A DNA stretch of 64,000 nucleotides from Legionella sp. (GCA_031291115.1 JARLJQ010000008.1:26062-90061), one strand, 5' to 3'. Counted from the first letter of the stretch, positions 45,014-54,917 are shown. Notes: a model not told the origin generated them from the sequence alone. Translations and numbers: made by a program.

Positions 45014-45460
45014 ATGCATATCTGGATAGATGCCGACGCCTGTCCCAAAATAATTAAAGAAGTATTATTTCGTGCAGCCATTCGTACTAAAACGTCAATG
45101 ACCCTTGTGGCAAACTCCTTTCTTACTTATCCAAACTCGCCTTTTATTCGCTCCGTGCAAGTCGAAAAGGGTTTTGATAGCGCGGATAATTATATTGTGG
45201 CGCACCTGGAGCCCTATGATTTAGTTATTACAGCCGACATTCCTTTAGCGGCTGAGGTCATTGCCAAAAAAGGGCAGGCGATTAATCCTCGTGGGGAACT
45301 GTATACCGAAAATAACATCAAACAGCGTTTAAATTACCGTGACATGAACGAGCAATTACGTGCCACAGGCCAAAGCATGGGCGGTCCTGCAGCCTTAAGC
45401 ATTAAGGAAAAAACCGCCTTTGCCAATTCTTTGGACCGATGTTTGGCTAAAAACAGATAG
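45014..45460 (+). CDS. YaiI/YqxD family protein (UPF0178, DUF188)
   Basis: A 148-residue protein of the DUF188 family. It has the N-terminal IDADACP motif, the DLVITADIPLA motif and NPRGELYTENN, all highly conserved in the family. The fold is related to PIN/NYN nucleases, and the aspartates could bind metal, but no activity is firmly established. Its 3' end overlaps the convergent ankyrin gene by 14 bases. Confidence 0.92.
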   Translation: MHIWIDADACPKIIKEVLFRAAIRTKTSMTLVANSFLTYPNSPFIRSVQVEKGFDSADNYIVAHLEPYDLVITADIPLAAEVIAKKGQAINPRGELYTENNIKQRLNYRDMNEQLRATGQSMGGPAALSIKEKTAFANSLDRCLAKNR

Positions 45461-46427
45461 ACGCATTAGTCACATCGGCTCCGCGCTCTTTTATTAAATA
45501 AATTACGGAAGTTTGTTTTCCTGCTTCAGCAGCTAACATTAATGGCGTTTGTTCATTACGATCTCGGATGTTAATGTCTGAAGTAGCCTCCGCACATGCA
45601 CGCAGCATATCCAAGGTTCCGAATTGTGCCGCATGATGTAATGCAACCTGACCTTGGCTGTCTTTTAATTCCGCTTGTCCCTTTATAGTCAAAAGCAAAC
45701 GTACGGTCTCAAGATGTTGATTAAGTACCGCCATATGAATCGGGTAAACACCCGCGGCATCCGCCGTTGTAGCCAGAGCAATCAATTCTTTACGGCCTAA
45801 AAGCTCCTTTACCAAATTCGTAAATCCATTCGTTGCCATTAAATGCAACACGGTTGTACCTTCATTATCCTGATGATTTAAAACATCTGGTTTTAGCTGC
45901 ATTAACACGTGCGCAATTTTTTCTTTTCGATTCAAGTACTCTTGATTATCGGCATAAAGAGCGACTACAAATAAAGCACTGAAAACAGGAAGCTGCTTGT
46001 TATTATTTGCTTGCTCATGGCTTGCACCTTGGGCCAACAAAGTTTCAACGGTATGAACATAGCCTTGTAAGGCAGCTAAATGCAACGGTGTAAAACCCTC
46101 CGTGTTTGTTTCATTCCACACGGCCTTAGGCACTTTTAAAGAGGCAAGAAAATGGTTATATCCTTTGTAAGCAGCAAATTGAATAACACTCATCCCATTA
46201 ACTTTAAGGGCTGAATTAATATCTTGCGGTTTTTTCGACATAAAATCTAAATACTGGATGGCTAAAAGTGAATAGTCGCTGTATTGTTCTTCTAAACTAC
46301 CCAAATAGACCTGATCGGAAGAAACAAATTGATGACACCATTGCTCCAAAATAGTCAACGACTTGGGGGTGATTGTATCCGTACTTAGTCCTAAACTAAG
46401 GCATAATTCATCAAAATTAGGTGACAT
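45447..46427 (-). CDS. Ankyrin-repeat protein, likely effector
   Basis: A 326-residue protein with about six ankyrin repeats between residues 75 and 320, for example GFTPLHLAALQGYVHTVETLL, GTTVLHLMATNGF, GVYPIHMAVLNQH and QVALHHAAQFGTL. The N-terminal 75 residues are helical. There is no signal peptide or membrane segment. Ankyrin proteins without signal peptides are a major class of Dot/Icm effectors, so translocation is plausible but unproven. It lies 25 bases downstream of the kinase-like gene on the same strand, suggesting the pair acts together. Confidence 0.85.
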   Translation of the reverse strand: MSPNFDELCLSLGLSTDTITPKSLTILEQWCHQFVSSDQVYLGSLEEQYSDYSLLAIQYLDFMSKKPQDINSALKVNGMSVIQFAAYKGYNHFLASLKVPKAVWNETNTEGFTPLHLAALQGYVHTVETLLAQGASHEQANNNKQLPVFSALFVVALYADNQEYLNRKEKIAHVLMQLKPDVLNHQDNEGTTVLHLMATNGFTNLVKELLGRKELIALATTADAAGVYPIHMAVLNQHLETVRLLLTIKGQAELKDSQGQVALHHAAQFGTLDMLRACAEATSDINIRDRNEQTPLMLAAEAGKQTSVIYLIKERGADVTNASICF

Positions 46428-46452
46428 ACTGTCCTCTCAATTACTAAATTTA

Positions 46453-48204
46453 TTAACTCATATTCGGTTGTACCAATGCATCGGGTTTATTATCCGAAAC
46501 ACTGATAATTTTATTCAATCGATCTCTAAAAAGTGCCGTAGGATTTGCACTGGCTGTAATTTCTTTCAATCGAGTGAGCCCATCATCAAGAGACATCCGC
46601 TGCGTTGGATCGGATACAGTTAAATCTTTAATGAATTCACGTAATGCCTCACCCTGTGACGATTTAGTAAAGATCTCGCCAGAAAAATTTAAAGGTTGCT
46701 TCCCAGTAACCACCTCCTTTAAAAATTGATCGTTACACTGAGTTAAATACTTATACAAGTTAAGCCCGAACATAAAAGAATGCATTTTATCCGCAGAACA
46801 ACTAAATGGCTTAGGTGCAGAAGATTTTAGTTGCCCTATGTACACAAAAAACTCCGGCGGTCGCATGCATGCCGTAGTTATTGGCTCCTTGCGCTCGCCA
46901 CCATACCAATAATTCTTCGGGGTATGATAATCAAGAGCTCCTTTAGCATCTGTAAAAGAAATCGATTTGGTATCGGCTATGCGTAATTTCCCGGTACTAT
47001 CCAAAAGCCAATTACTATTTTTCATATCTGGAAAGGCAAAACCTTCCTTATACATCTGTCCTAGAATGGTCGCCATTTGCGTATAAATACTTAATGCCAT
47101 GCAAACCCGCTCCGCCTGAAGCATTTCATTACTCGCATGATGATCCAGATCAGAACCTTTGCAAAATGGCATCGTCATTAAAGTGCGCATCTCCGGCTGA
47201 CCATTTTTATTCATAAAACTTGCTTGCCGCTCTGCTGTGCTCCATATAAAAGCCTCACTTAAAGACACACTGTTCTTTAGCTCTAACTCAATCAATTTAG
47301 GTGCAGTTAATCGGTTTTCTATTTTCAAAACAAAAGACTCGCCACCTATTGGTGTTATTTTAAAATTTCTTGAGTTGGTACCACCTAAAAAACTGATTGC
47401 GTGAGTTGCTAAAAAACTTTGATACTTATCATAGCCTGGCTCGCCTTTTTTATATAATTCTTTAAATGCTTTTACATCTAGTGAATACGGTTTTTCATCA
47501 GTTGACTCATCAGACAACACCCGCGCCAATTCATCTATTTTTTGTGGTGGCATAGTAGCAAGAATTTCAGCTAGTGAAGAAGTACTGCTTGATTCAAGTG
47601 TCATATAAGGAGCCTGTCCCTGCAAAGGGCACACACCCAATCTTGAACAATGCAATTGGATGTCTGTAAATAATTGGCGCTGAATTTTTTCTATATAGTC
47701 AGGATATTTTTTTGCCACTATTGGCGGAAACTCACTAAGAATGGCTTTTTGTTTGCTATTAATTTGGCTCATTAATGTTTTTTTCTGAGCAATCGACTCT
47801 GCATTATTATAGGCATTAAATAATAAATTAAGCTCATCAATCCTTAAATTAACCACAGAAACAAAATCTTTTTGTTTTGTATCTAAAGGATTTACTAAGG
47901 CTTTAACATAATCAATAGGTAACATAACCAAAAAAATATCCAAATCATTTACATCAGGTATATAGTCTTTTTGCTTATTTGGATTTTCCTCTTTAAGACG
48001 CATTAAAATACTGATTTGCTCGTCAGATAAGGATTTAAACGTTCGGCGGAAAAACTCATAAGCTCCAAGCTTGTGTTTTAAAGCATATTTTTGCAAAGGA
48101 CTATTATAAACCTTCCAGGCATAATCTAATCGCTCTGATAAAGTTCCATTTTTATCAGAATCAATTCGTGCATCCAACAAATACTCTTTATGAAGTTTTG
48201 CCAT
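46453..48204 (-). CDS. Eukaryotic-type protein kinase-like protein, likely effector
   Basis: A 583-residue protein with a helical N-terminal half (about 1-265) and a divergent kinase domain (about 272-520). Counting from ATG 48204: a glycine-rich loop GGTNSRNF near 274, the ATP lysine in SFVLKIEN (294), catalytic loop FPDMKNSNW (391-399, with D393, K395, N398), a DFG-equivalent ADTKS (D411) and an APE-like RPPEF. The loop has PD in place of the usual RD, so it is likely regulated differently or works without activation-loop phosphorylation. An in-frame TTG at 48216 is an alternative start. No signal peptide. First gene of a pair with the ankyrin gene. Confidence 0.82.
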   Translation of the reverse strand: MAKLHKEYLLDARIDSDKNGTLSERLDYAWKVYNSPLQKYALKHKLGAYEFFRRTFKSLSDEQISILMRLKEENPNKQKDYIPDVNDLDIFLVMLPIDYVKALVNPLDTKQKDFVSVVNLRIDELNLLFNAYNNAESIAQKKTLMSQINSKQKAILSEFPPIVAKKYPDYIEKIQRQLFTDIQLHCSRLGVCPLQGQAPYMTLESSSTSSLAEILATMPPQKIDELARVLSDESTDEKPYSLDVKAFKELYKKGEPGYDKYQSFLATHAISFLGGTNSRNFKITPIGGESFVLKIENRLTAPKLIELELKNSVSLSEAFIWSTAERQASFMNKNGQPEMRTLMTMPFCKGSDLDHHASNEMLQAERVCMALSIYTQMATILGQMYKEGFAFPDMKNSNWLLDSTGKLRIADTKSISFTDAKGALDYHTPKNYWYGGERKEPITTACMRPPEFFVYIGQLKSSAPKPFSCSADKMHSFMFGLNLYKYLTQCNDQFLKEVVTGKQPLNFSGEIFTKSSQGEALREFIKDLTVSDPTQRMSLDDGLTRLKEITASANPTALFRDRLNKIISVSDNKPDALVQPNMS

Positions 48205-48345
48205 ATTCCATGCCAAAATTTAATCATCCTACACAAAAAATTAGACCACCACATCAAAAGTGTCAATTCATTGGCAAATTGACCATTTATTGACAAAAAC
48301 GAGGCGGAGTCCTACAGTTTAAGAATATCAAGGATGGATATTAAA

Positions 48346-49071
48346 ATGAAACGTCTCGTCGGTATTATGCTCTTATTAGGAAGTTTGGTTGCCTATGGAA
48401 ATCCGCTTATTATTGGAGTTATAAAAGTAGCGCCTCCTTTTTCCTCCGCTATTGGCAACAGCAATCAATATTTTGGCTTTTGTATCGATTTAATGGATGA
48501 GCTCTGCCTACGAATGAACATACCGTGTCAATACAAGGCAACCGATGTAGATAAACAATTAAACGATTTACGTGAAGGGTTTATTGACGTTACGTTTTTA
48601 ATAAGTCCAATCAGTCCCACGGCTACTAAAGACTATCTGTACAGTCTTCCTTACATCCCCAGTAGCGGTCAATTTTTGGCCTTAAATAACTCCGATATTC
48701 ATGCAGTCAAAGACCTCCAAAATAAAAAAATAGGCGTGATGCAAGCCAGCGCGCTAAAGAAAACCGTTTTAATTCATTATACCTCTCTGGATAATATTCA
48801 CGAATACGAAAACGTAACTGACTTGATCACAGCGCTAACAACGCATAAGGTTGATGCCATATTAATGAACTCCAGTGTAGCCAAATACATTATTAACAAT
48901 ACTCTGGATAATTTACGCATCGTAGGAAGCCCGGTACAGCTAGGTATGGGTTACGGAATCATTGCCCTTAAAAGAAATGCCGAAATAATTAATAGAATTA
49001 ACAAAGCACTTTTACAAATTGAAGCTGATGGAACATATGTAAGCATTTATAATAAATATTTTGGTAACTAG
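48346..49071 (+). CDS. Periplasmic amino-acid-type solute-binding protein (SBP_bac_3)
   Basis: A 241-residue protein with a signal peptide (MKRLVGIMLLLGSLVAYG) and the type-II binding-protein fold: IIGVIKVAPPF, the GFCIDLMDELC strand/helix and the hinge TFLISPISPT. ATG 48346 is chosen because AAGGA lies eleven bases upstream and the signal peptide starts there; ATG 48334 is inside that site. No ABC permease or ATPase is adjacent, so it is an orphan. It may feed a transporter elsewhere or act as a sensor. The arginine that grips the amino-acid carboxylate in this family is not obvious. Confidence 0.82.
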   Translation: MKRLVGIMLLLGSLVAYGNPLIIGVIKVAPPFSSAIGNSNQYFGFCIDLMDELCLRMNIPCQYKATDVDKQLNDLREGFIDVTFLISPISPTATKDYLYSLPYIPSSGQFLALNNSDIHAVKDLQNKKIGVMQASALKKTVLIHYTSLDNIHEYENVTDLITALTTHKVDAILMNSSVAKYIINNTLDNLRIVGSPVQLGMGYGIIALKRNAEIINRINKALLQIEADGTYVSIYNKYFGN

Positions 49072-49146
49072 ATATAAGCGGTTTCTGTAGATTCAAATGC
49101 TTTTCTTAGGTTAAACTGGCGAATATTTTAAAATGCGGGATAAAAA

Positions 49147-49740
49147 ATGCCAGATACAATTCAAAGTGCAGGGATTACCACACTGCATAAACAATGCATT
49201 ATTCAATGGAAATCCTCAGGAGTAGCACACCAACACCAGGATTTTTATCGCTTGGTTGAAGAAAATCACGCGTTTAACTTCCAGCTTTGGCATGCAGAAG
49301 ATCGCGCACGCCGTGAAGATATGGGTTATGAGTTTGTCTATCATGCAAAGCGGGAAATCGATCAATGCAATCAGGCGCGTAATAATCGCATGGAAGCTAT
49401 GGACGAATGGCTTTTTAAACTCCTGCAACCCAGTACGCTCACCAATTGTCCGGTTAACTCTGAATCTCCAGGTATGATGATCGACAGGCTGTCTATATTA
49501 TCCCTGAAATCCTACCATATGGCATTACAAACTGAGCGTCAGGATGTGGATGAAATGCATAGAACAAACTGCCTGAATAAATTAACTGTTATTCATCAGC
49601 AAATAACACAACTGGCTCTTTGTCTAAGTCAATTCATTGATGAAATACGTGCTCAGCAACGTACATTTAGAGTGTACCATCAGTTTAAAATGTATAACGA
49701 CCCGGCATTAAATCCTGAGTTGTATTCAAAAGAACATTAA
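49147..49740 (+). CDS. DUF4254 family protein
   Basis: A 197-residue helical protein with the family motif NFQLWHAEDRARR near residue 38 and ESPGMMIDRLSILSLKSYHM near 115. In other bacteria DUF4254 genes often lie among LPS or glycan genes, but the function is unknown; here no glycan genes are adjacent. Its 3' end overlaps the convergent membrane-protein gene by 15 bases. Confidence 0.85.
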   Translation: MPDTIQSAGITTLHKQCIIQWKSSGVAHQHQDFYRLVEENHAFNFQLWHAEDRARREDMGYEFVYHAKREIDQCNQARNNRMEAMDEWLFKLLQPSTLTNCPVNSESPGMMIDRLSILSLKSYHMALQTERQDVDEMHRTNCLNKLTVIHQQITQLALCLSQFIDEIRAQQRTFRVYHQFKMYNDPALNPELYSKEH

Positions 49741-51660
49741 TGCAGGGCTGCTAGAAATTGAAGGGCTACTGCTTGCACGAACAATTGCTGCAGGAGATGG
49801 GGATGATTGGAACAAGCTTATAGATTCTAATACAGCGGAGCTTTGTACGTGAGGAATAACGACAGGAGTTGGGTCGGAAGAGCGTAAGCGTGAAGGGGTT
49901 CTTAAAAGTGGCCTTGCGGTTGCAAAAAAACCAAAAATAGTGGTTGCTGGGCGAGCATCTTCTGGATGAGTGTCTTGCGCCCCCTGAACTACCTGGGTTT
50001 CCTTGGCTCCGGAGGGATCATCTCGTCCTAATCCACGAGCCAAAGCCCTAAGTGCTAAAACAATTGAAAAAAGCGCTGCACTACCAAACGCCAGCATGCC
50101 CGTAACGGGAGAATCATGAGCATGATCGGCCCCATCATTGTCCATGAATGGTGTTTCCACAAACGTAGCGAAGTTATTACCTTTAGATATACCCGAAAAG
50201 AAAGAACGGAACACTTCACACCATTCTTGTAACGCAAATTTTGGTGACGCTTCAGGTGACGCACCATTTTTTAATGCTGCTTTAAACTCATCTTGAGTCA
50301 ATTCATTATTAAACTCATCCATTATATGCTGAATTTTAGCATACGGCTCATCTTCATCCTTCTTTTGATTTTTCAAATGAAGGTAATGAGTACGGGTACT
50401 GTATGCCGTTACGGCCATCATTAATACCAAGCCACTAACGATACAAGCAATTAATAGCGCCGGAGGAAAAACCGCAGCGGATATTAAAAACACGGATACA
50501 ACCATGAATAAAAGACCTGCTAATACACCATAAGCAAATAAACCCGCCTTTATTCCCAATAAACTGGCAGTAAGATAAGAATGTGTTGATTGACTCTTCA
50601 ATAAGGTGCGCAGTGCGTCAAAATCACCAAGAAAACGCTTAATATTTTTTTGTAACCTCATGATATCAGTCATATCATCAGGTTGTTTGTCTTCTTTTTC
50701 TTGCAAAACCAAAAGCTCAGCATAGTTCAGTTCCAATGTTTTCGAGATCACCGCCAACTCACATTTAGTTTGAGTCATCTCGAGGTCTAACTGATAATCA
50801 TATTCTTCATAAACTCGTGAAATAATACAGGCAACCGTATAAAAAATACTGATAGCTACCATGGCAATAAATGCCGGAGTCGGTAACAAGGCCAGACTCA
50901 TAACCCCCATATAAAGGTACATACCATCAATCAGACCACCAATCCCCGCAGCCCACAGGGCATAAATATGTTTTCTACTACTAGGATCGCCCCTCTGGAT
51001 GCGGTCTCTATATATGTCGGTATCTGTGCCACTTAATTTTGTTGACTCTCTAATTTGTTTCAAAAGCGTTGAGTTAGCACGCTTCATCGTCTTACGTTCT
51101 TCGCGTACGGAACGAAGCCAGAATCTATTAGCCGCCGCCAAAACACCTAAAACTAATCCCACCGGTACAATCAGGTATTTTAGATTCGCTCCACTGAGCA
51201 AACTCATTACCTGCACTGTGCCGCGCCAACCTTTATAGGCGTTTTTTAATCCTTTCATTACATCACGGACATAAGGCCAGGCATCTACTATAAATTGTTG
51301 GGCACCATTATTTTTGTTTTTTTCATTATCGTCTTCGTCAAAATAACTGGCTAAAAAGGAAAAACCTACCAGAAACAATACTTCGGCAGTAATGGCTGCT
51401 ATGCCCTCAGGAGAGGTCATAATTTCATGCATTAAATCAAGGTCGTTGCTATTGGAAATAAATACTTCAAAGAAATATTTAAACATACTGTAGGAAGAAC
51501 TGAGGGAGTCTAAAACGGCGTACGCATGGTAAATTTGACGGTTATTATGAAGTTTGGTCGCACAAGTTTTGCATTGCGCGTCAATACGGCCTGCAATCGC
51601 CAAGAGGAAAACTAGTTCCCCAGGTTTTATCGATGAGTCTTCGTCGTTCTTAAGAGACAT
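49726..51660 (-). CDS. Large multi-pass membrane protein, effector-like
   Basis: A 644-residue protein with several hydrophobic hairpins: about 80-115, 145-180, 235-285, 375-440 and 520-545. They are separated by charged helical stretches, including a coiled-coil near 290-350. The C-terminal 100 residues are serine/proline-rich and disordered, ending SSPALMFF. No known domain recognised. Membrane-inserting proteins of this layout with a disordered tail occur among Dot/Icm effectors that coat the Legionella vacuole; this is only analogy. The start ATG 51660 is weakly supported. Confidence 0.75.
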   Translation of the reverse strand: MSLKNDEDSSIKPGELVFLLAIAGRIDAQCKTCATKLHNNRQIYHAYAVLDSLSSSYSMFKYFFEVFISNSNDLDLMHEIMTSPEGIAAITAEVLFLVGFSFLASYFDEDDNEKNKNNGAQQFIVDAWPYVRDVMKGLKNAYKGWRGTVQVMSLLSGANLKYLIVPVGLVLGVLAAANRFWLRSVREERKTMKRANSTLLKQIRESTKLSGTDTDIYRDRIQRGDPSSRKHIYALWAAGIGGLIDGMYLYMGVMSLALLPTPAFIAMVAISIFYTVACIISRVYEEYDYQLDLEMTQTKCELAVISKTLELNYAELLVLQEKEDKQPDDMTDIMRLQKNIKRFLGDFDALRTLLKSQSTHSYLTASLLGIKAGLFAYGVLAGLLFMVVSVFLISAAVFPPALLIACIVSGLVLMMAVTAYSTRTHYLHLKNQKKDEDEPYAKIQHIMDEFNNELTQDEFKAALKNGASPEASPKFALQEWCEVFRSFFSGISKGNNFATFVETPFMDNDGADHAHDSPVTGMLAFGSAALFSIVLALRALARGLGRDDPSGAKETQVVQGAQDTHPEDARPATTIFGFFATARPLLRTPSRLRSSDPTPVVIPHVQSSAVLESISLFQSSPSPAAIVRASSSPSISSSPALMFF

Positions 51661-51928
51661 GCTATCACGCAGGGCCTTCAGTTAAGATGGATGAATTATA
51701 CGGATTATGGCTCTTGGTGTCAATTATAAATTCAGTCTGAATTAAAAACGCACAATTACAATTGTCCATCGGTAATGATAACACATTCAAACCATACAAA
51801 AAATATTTTACGAAAATCCGCCTACAGACTGTGACTATAAGAAGCAAACCTGCTACGATATTGCACCAAACATAAAACAATTATACCCTCAGCATAAAAG
51901 GGTATATATACTCAGGAAAGAGGATTGA

Positions 51929-52447
51929 ATGGGACGAATACTTGCTCTCTTTATTTTTTTGTCACTAATGACTGGACCGCTTATGGCAACAAATACAACT
52001 CAAATTTACGGTTATGTTGAAAAAATTTCATTCCCCGATAAAAACCTCATCTTATCGGCAAAATTGGACACTGGAGCAAAATCAGCATCCTTACATGCGA
52101 TTAATATTACTGAGATTAATGTAAAAGGGGTTCCTTACCTGCGTTTTACCGTTCCAACCAAAACAGGGGATTACACCTTTGAATGTGAATATAAAGGCCG
52201 TGTAAAAATTAAAGTACGAGCTGGTGAAAATGGCTCAACCCTGTTACCTCACGAACCAATTAAACGTCCCGTAGTATTAGTTAAAATTCAATTGGGCGAC
52301 CAAGAGCGCACCATTAAAGTAAACTTAACAAACCGCAAGCGGTTCCTGTACCCACTGCTTTTGGGTCGTGATGCAATTATTGCCTTTAATGGCGCAATTG
52401 ATCCAGCCCGTACCTTTACTGTAAAACCCCAGAGCCTTAAGAAATAA
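51929..52447 (+). CDS. RimB-type ATP-dependent zinc protease-like protein (RimK-associated)
   Basis: A 172-residue protein with a signal peptide (ending GPLMATNT) and the aspartic-protease-like motif KLDTGAKSASLHA, the hallmark of the DUF785/RimB family. The C-terminal LLGRDAII motif is also present. It is the first gene of a three-gene unit; its stop codon shares a base with the next start (TAATG). In related operons this enzyme accompanies a 7TM transglutaminase-like protein and a glutamate ligase, suggesting peptide or glutamyl-chain processing in the envelope. Confidence 0.85.
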   Translation: MGRILALFIFLSLMTGPLMATNTTQIYGYVEKISFPDKNLILSAKLDTGAKSASLHAINITEINVKGVPYLRFTVPTKTGDYTFECEYKGRVKIKVRAGENGSTLLPHEPIKRPVVLVKIQLGDQERTIKVNLTNRKRFLYPLLLGRDAIIAFNGAIDPARTFTVKPQSLKK

Positions 52448-53973
52448 TGAAAAATAATACGCGTCATGTTTATGGTCTTATCCTTACCTTATTTATTGTA
52501 GGAACAGGTATTTTCTTCTATCGGCATCTGGTACTTGATGTCCCACTAACCGATACAGAAACAATCAACAGCTGGATGATTGAATCCAATTTACGTTTTG
52601 TTGCTGAGCCGAATACACCCATTAAAGCCAGTTTTAACATTCCCTATTTACCGCCTCATTTTGCAATCCTTGATGAATATTTTGTATCGCGAAATTACGG
52701 TGTAACAACGAATTTAAATGGCGATAATCGGGAAACGGTTTGGTCGATAAGACGTGCACATGGCGCACAATCCTTATATTACAGAGCCATTTTTCGACAA
52801 GCAGATGGTAATGAGTCGCCGCTAGGAACCCCTTCAGTAATCAAATCCCAACCCTTGGATGAAAGCCACCGCTCAGCTGTTGAAACCATTACTAATCAGG
52901 TAAGACAAACTTCCGCAGACATTAAAACTTTTGCGCAAAGCACGATTAAAGAGCTAAACAAAAAAGATGGAAATGCAAAGCTGCTCACAGGCAATGAGTT
53001 TAATGACGAACAAATCATTGATGCTACTGTATTAATCCTGAATCAATCTAAAATTTTCGCCATGCCAGTCAAAGGAATTTACTTAGCTCAGCAAAACAAA
53101 GCAGAATTAAAAGATTTTCTGGCCGTTTTTAATGGCAAGAACTGGATTTACATCAATCCTAAAACAGGTGGTGCAGGTTTACCCAAAGACTACCTTATCT
53201 GGCAATACGGCAATGAACCGGTTTATAACATTATTGGTGGTAAAAAGCCGCAATTTAATCTCACCGTGTCCCCTACACCAATCAATGCCTTAAGCATTGC
53301 CAAGTCGCGTGGCTTGCAATCAGACTCTCAGCTGTTACGTTTTTCATTATTACAACTTCCTGTAAACGTACAAGCCATCTATAAGGTCTTGTTAACTGTG
53401 CCTATTGGTGCCTTCATTATCTTAATTTTACGTAATTTTATTGGCATTAAAACCTTTGGTACTTTTATGCCAGTCTTGATTGCTTTAGCCTTTAGAGAAA
53501 CCCATGTAATTTGGGGGATTTGCCTCTTTGTGACCATCGTTTCTTTCGGTCTTTTAGCACGCTTTTATCTGGATCAATTACGCCTACTGCTGGTACCACG
53601 GCTTGCAGCCATTCTTACTGTAGTCATTTTGCTGATGATCCTGATTAGCGTCGTAGGTCAAAATCTTGGTCTGGATGCCGGATTATCAGTAGCACTCTTC
53701 CCCATGGTTATTTTAACCATGACCATTGAACGGATGTGTATTACCTGGGATGAGCGCGGCGCTTCTGAAGCGATTAAATCCGGTGTAGGCAGTCTGGTTG
53801 CTGCCGTTATCTCTTATTGGGCAATGAGTTATGAACCCTTACAATACTTGGTTTTTGCCTTCCCAGAATTACTTTTAGTGTTATTATCCTTAATCTTATG
53901 GTTTGGCCAATACCGTGGCTATCGATTGTTTGAATTAAAACGTTTTCAAGCTTTTGCGAGAAATGCAGAATGA
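52447..53973 (+). CDS. Inactive-transglutaminase/7TM membrane protein
   Basis: A 508-residue protein of the family described as an inactive transglutaminase-like domain fused to seven transmembrane helices. One N-terminal membrane segment (about 8-25) leads to a periplasmic domain (about 30-310) containing the transglutaminase-like fold. At least six further helices follow from about residue 315 to 500. The catalytic cysteine of true transglutaminases is not evident. It overlaps the protease by one base and the ligase by four bases (ATGA), so the three proteins are made together. Confidence 0.85.
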   Translation: MKNNTRHVYGLILTLFIVGTGIFFYRHLVLDVPLTDTETINSWMIESNLRFVAEPNTPIKASFNIPYLPPHFAILDEYFVSRNYGVTTNLNGDNRETVWSIRRAHGAQSLYYRAIFRQADGNESPLGTPSVIKSQPLDESHRSAVETITNQVRQTSADIKTFAQSTIKELNKKDGNAKLLTGNEFNDEQIIDATVLILNQSKIFAMPVKGIYLAQQNKAELKDFLAVFNGKNWIYINPKTGGAGLPKDYLIWQYGNEPVYNIIGGKKPQFNLTVSPTPINALSIAKSRGLQSDSQLLRFSLLQLPVNVQAIYKVLLTVPIGAFIILILRNFIGIKTFGTFMPVLIALAFRETHVIWGICLFVTIVSFGLLARFYLDQLRLLLVPRLAAILTVVILLMILISVVGQNLGLDAGLSVALFPMVILTMTIERMCITWDERGASEAIKSGVGSLVAAVISYWAMSYEPLQYLVFAFPELLLVLLSLILWFGQYRGYRLFELKRFQAFARNAE

Positions 53974-54917
53974 TTAATTTGTTTCGTCGTTTAAAAGACC
54001 ATGGGATTTTAAGTATTAATCAGCGTAATTCAGATTTCGTTTTACGCTACAATCCAAGAAAATTATTTCCTTTGGTTGATGATAAACTTAAAACTAAAAA
54101 ACTGGCCTTAAAGGCTGGCATTGCCGTTCCTCCTTTATATGAAATAATCGAAACCGAGCAACAAATCAAAGCCATTGAGGAGCTTTTTGCACCTTATAGT
54201 GATTTTGTAGTAAAGCCTGCTCGTGGTTCAGGTGGTGATGGTATTTTAGTTTTTAAAGACAAAGTTTATGGACGTTACCGTCAAATTAATGGCAAGCTCA
54301 CAACCAATCAGGAATTAAGCTACCATTTATCCTGTCTGCTTTCAGGAGCATACAGCTTAGGCGGCTCTTCAGATTACGCCATTATTGAAAAACGTGTAGT
54401 CGTTGATCCTGTTTTTGCTGAAGTCAGTTATGAAGGCATTCCCGATATTCGTATTATTTCCTTATTAGGTTACCCAGCAATGGCCATGGTCAGACTGCCA
54501 ACGCGCCTGTCTGGCGGTAAAGCCAACTTACATCAAGGTGCAATTGGTGTAGGCGTGGATTTGGCGACCGGTAAAACAGTAGGCGGTGTATTTCATAATG
54601 ATCTTATTGACTATCATCCAGACACTTTAAACCCCATTGTGGGCATCGAAGTCCCTTATTGGAATCAAATTCTTGAAATTGCTTCCAGCTGTTATGATTT
54701 GACGGGTTTAGGCTACCTTGGTGTGGATATAGTCCTTGATAAAGACCAAGGTCCTTTAATGCTGGAGCTTAATGCACGCCCAGGATTAAATATTCAAATT
54801 GCCAACAGAGAAGGCGGATTAAAGCGTTATAGAACGATTGAAGCCCGGCATCAAGAATTCCCTAATGAATCCGTAGCGGAAAAAGTTGCTTTTAGCCGCA
54901 AGAGTTTTGCTCGTTAA
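53970..54917 (+). CDS. Alpha-L-glutamate ligase-like ATP-grasp protein
   Basis: A 315-residue ATP-grasp enzyme related to RimK, with the ATP-lid KPARGSGGDGILVF near residue 80 and the metal-binding ELNARPGLN near 270. The ATP-grasp core is complete. It is predicted to ligate glutamate-like residues to a peptide or small molecule. It is the last gene of the three-gene operon. The substrate is unknown; the membrane partner suggests the product is transported or processed at the envelope. Confidence 0.87.
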   Translation: MINLFRRLKDHGILSINQRNSDFVLRYNPRKLFPLVDDKLKTKKLALKAGIAVPPLYEIIETEQQIKAIEELFAPYSDFVVKPARGSGGDGILVFKDKVYGRYRQINGKLTTNQELSYHLSCLLSGAYSLGGSSDYAIIEKRVVVDPVFAEVSYEGIPDIRIISLLGYPAMAMVRLPTRLSGGKANLHQGAIGVGVDLATGKTVGGVFHNDLIDYHPDTLNPIVGIEVPYWNQILEIASSCYDLTGLGYLGVDIVLDKDQGPLMLELNARPGLNIQIANREGGLKRYRTIEARHQEFPNESVAEKVAFSRKSFAR

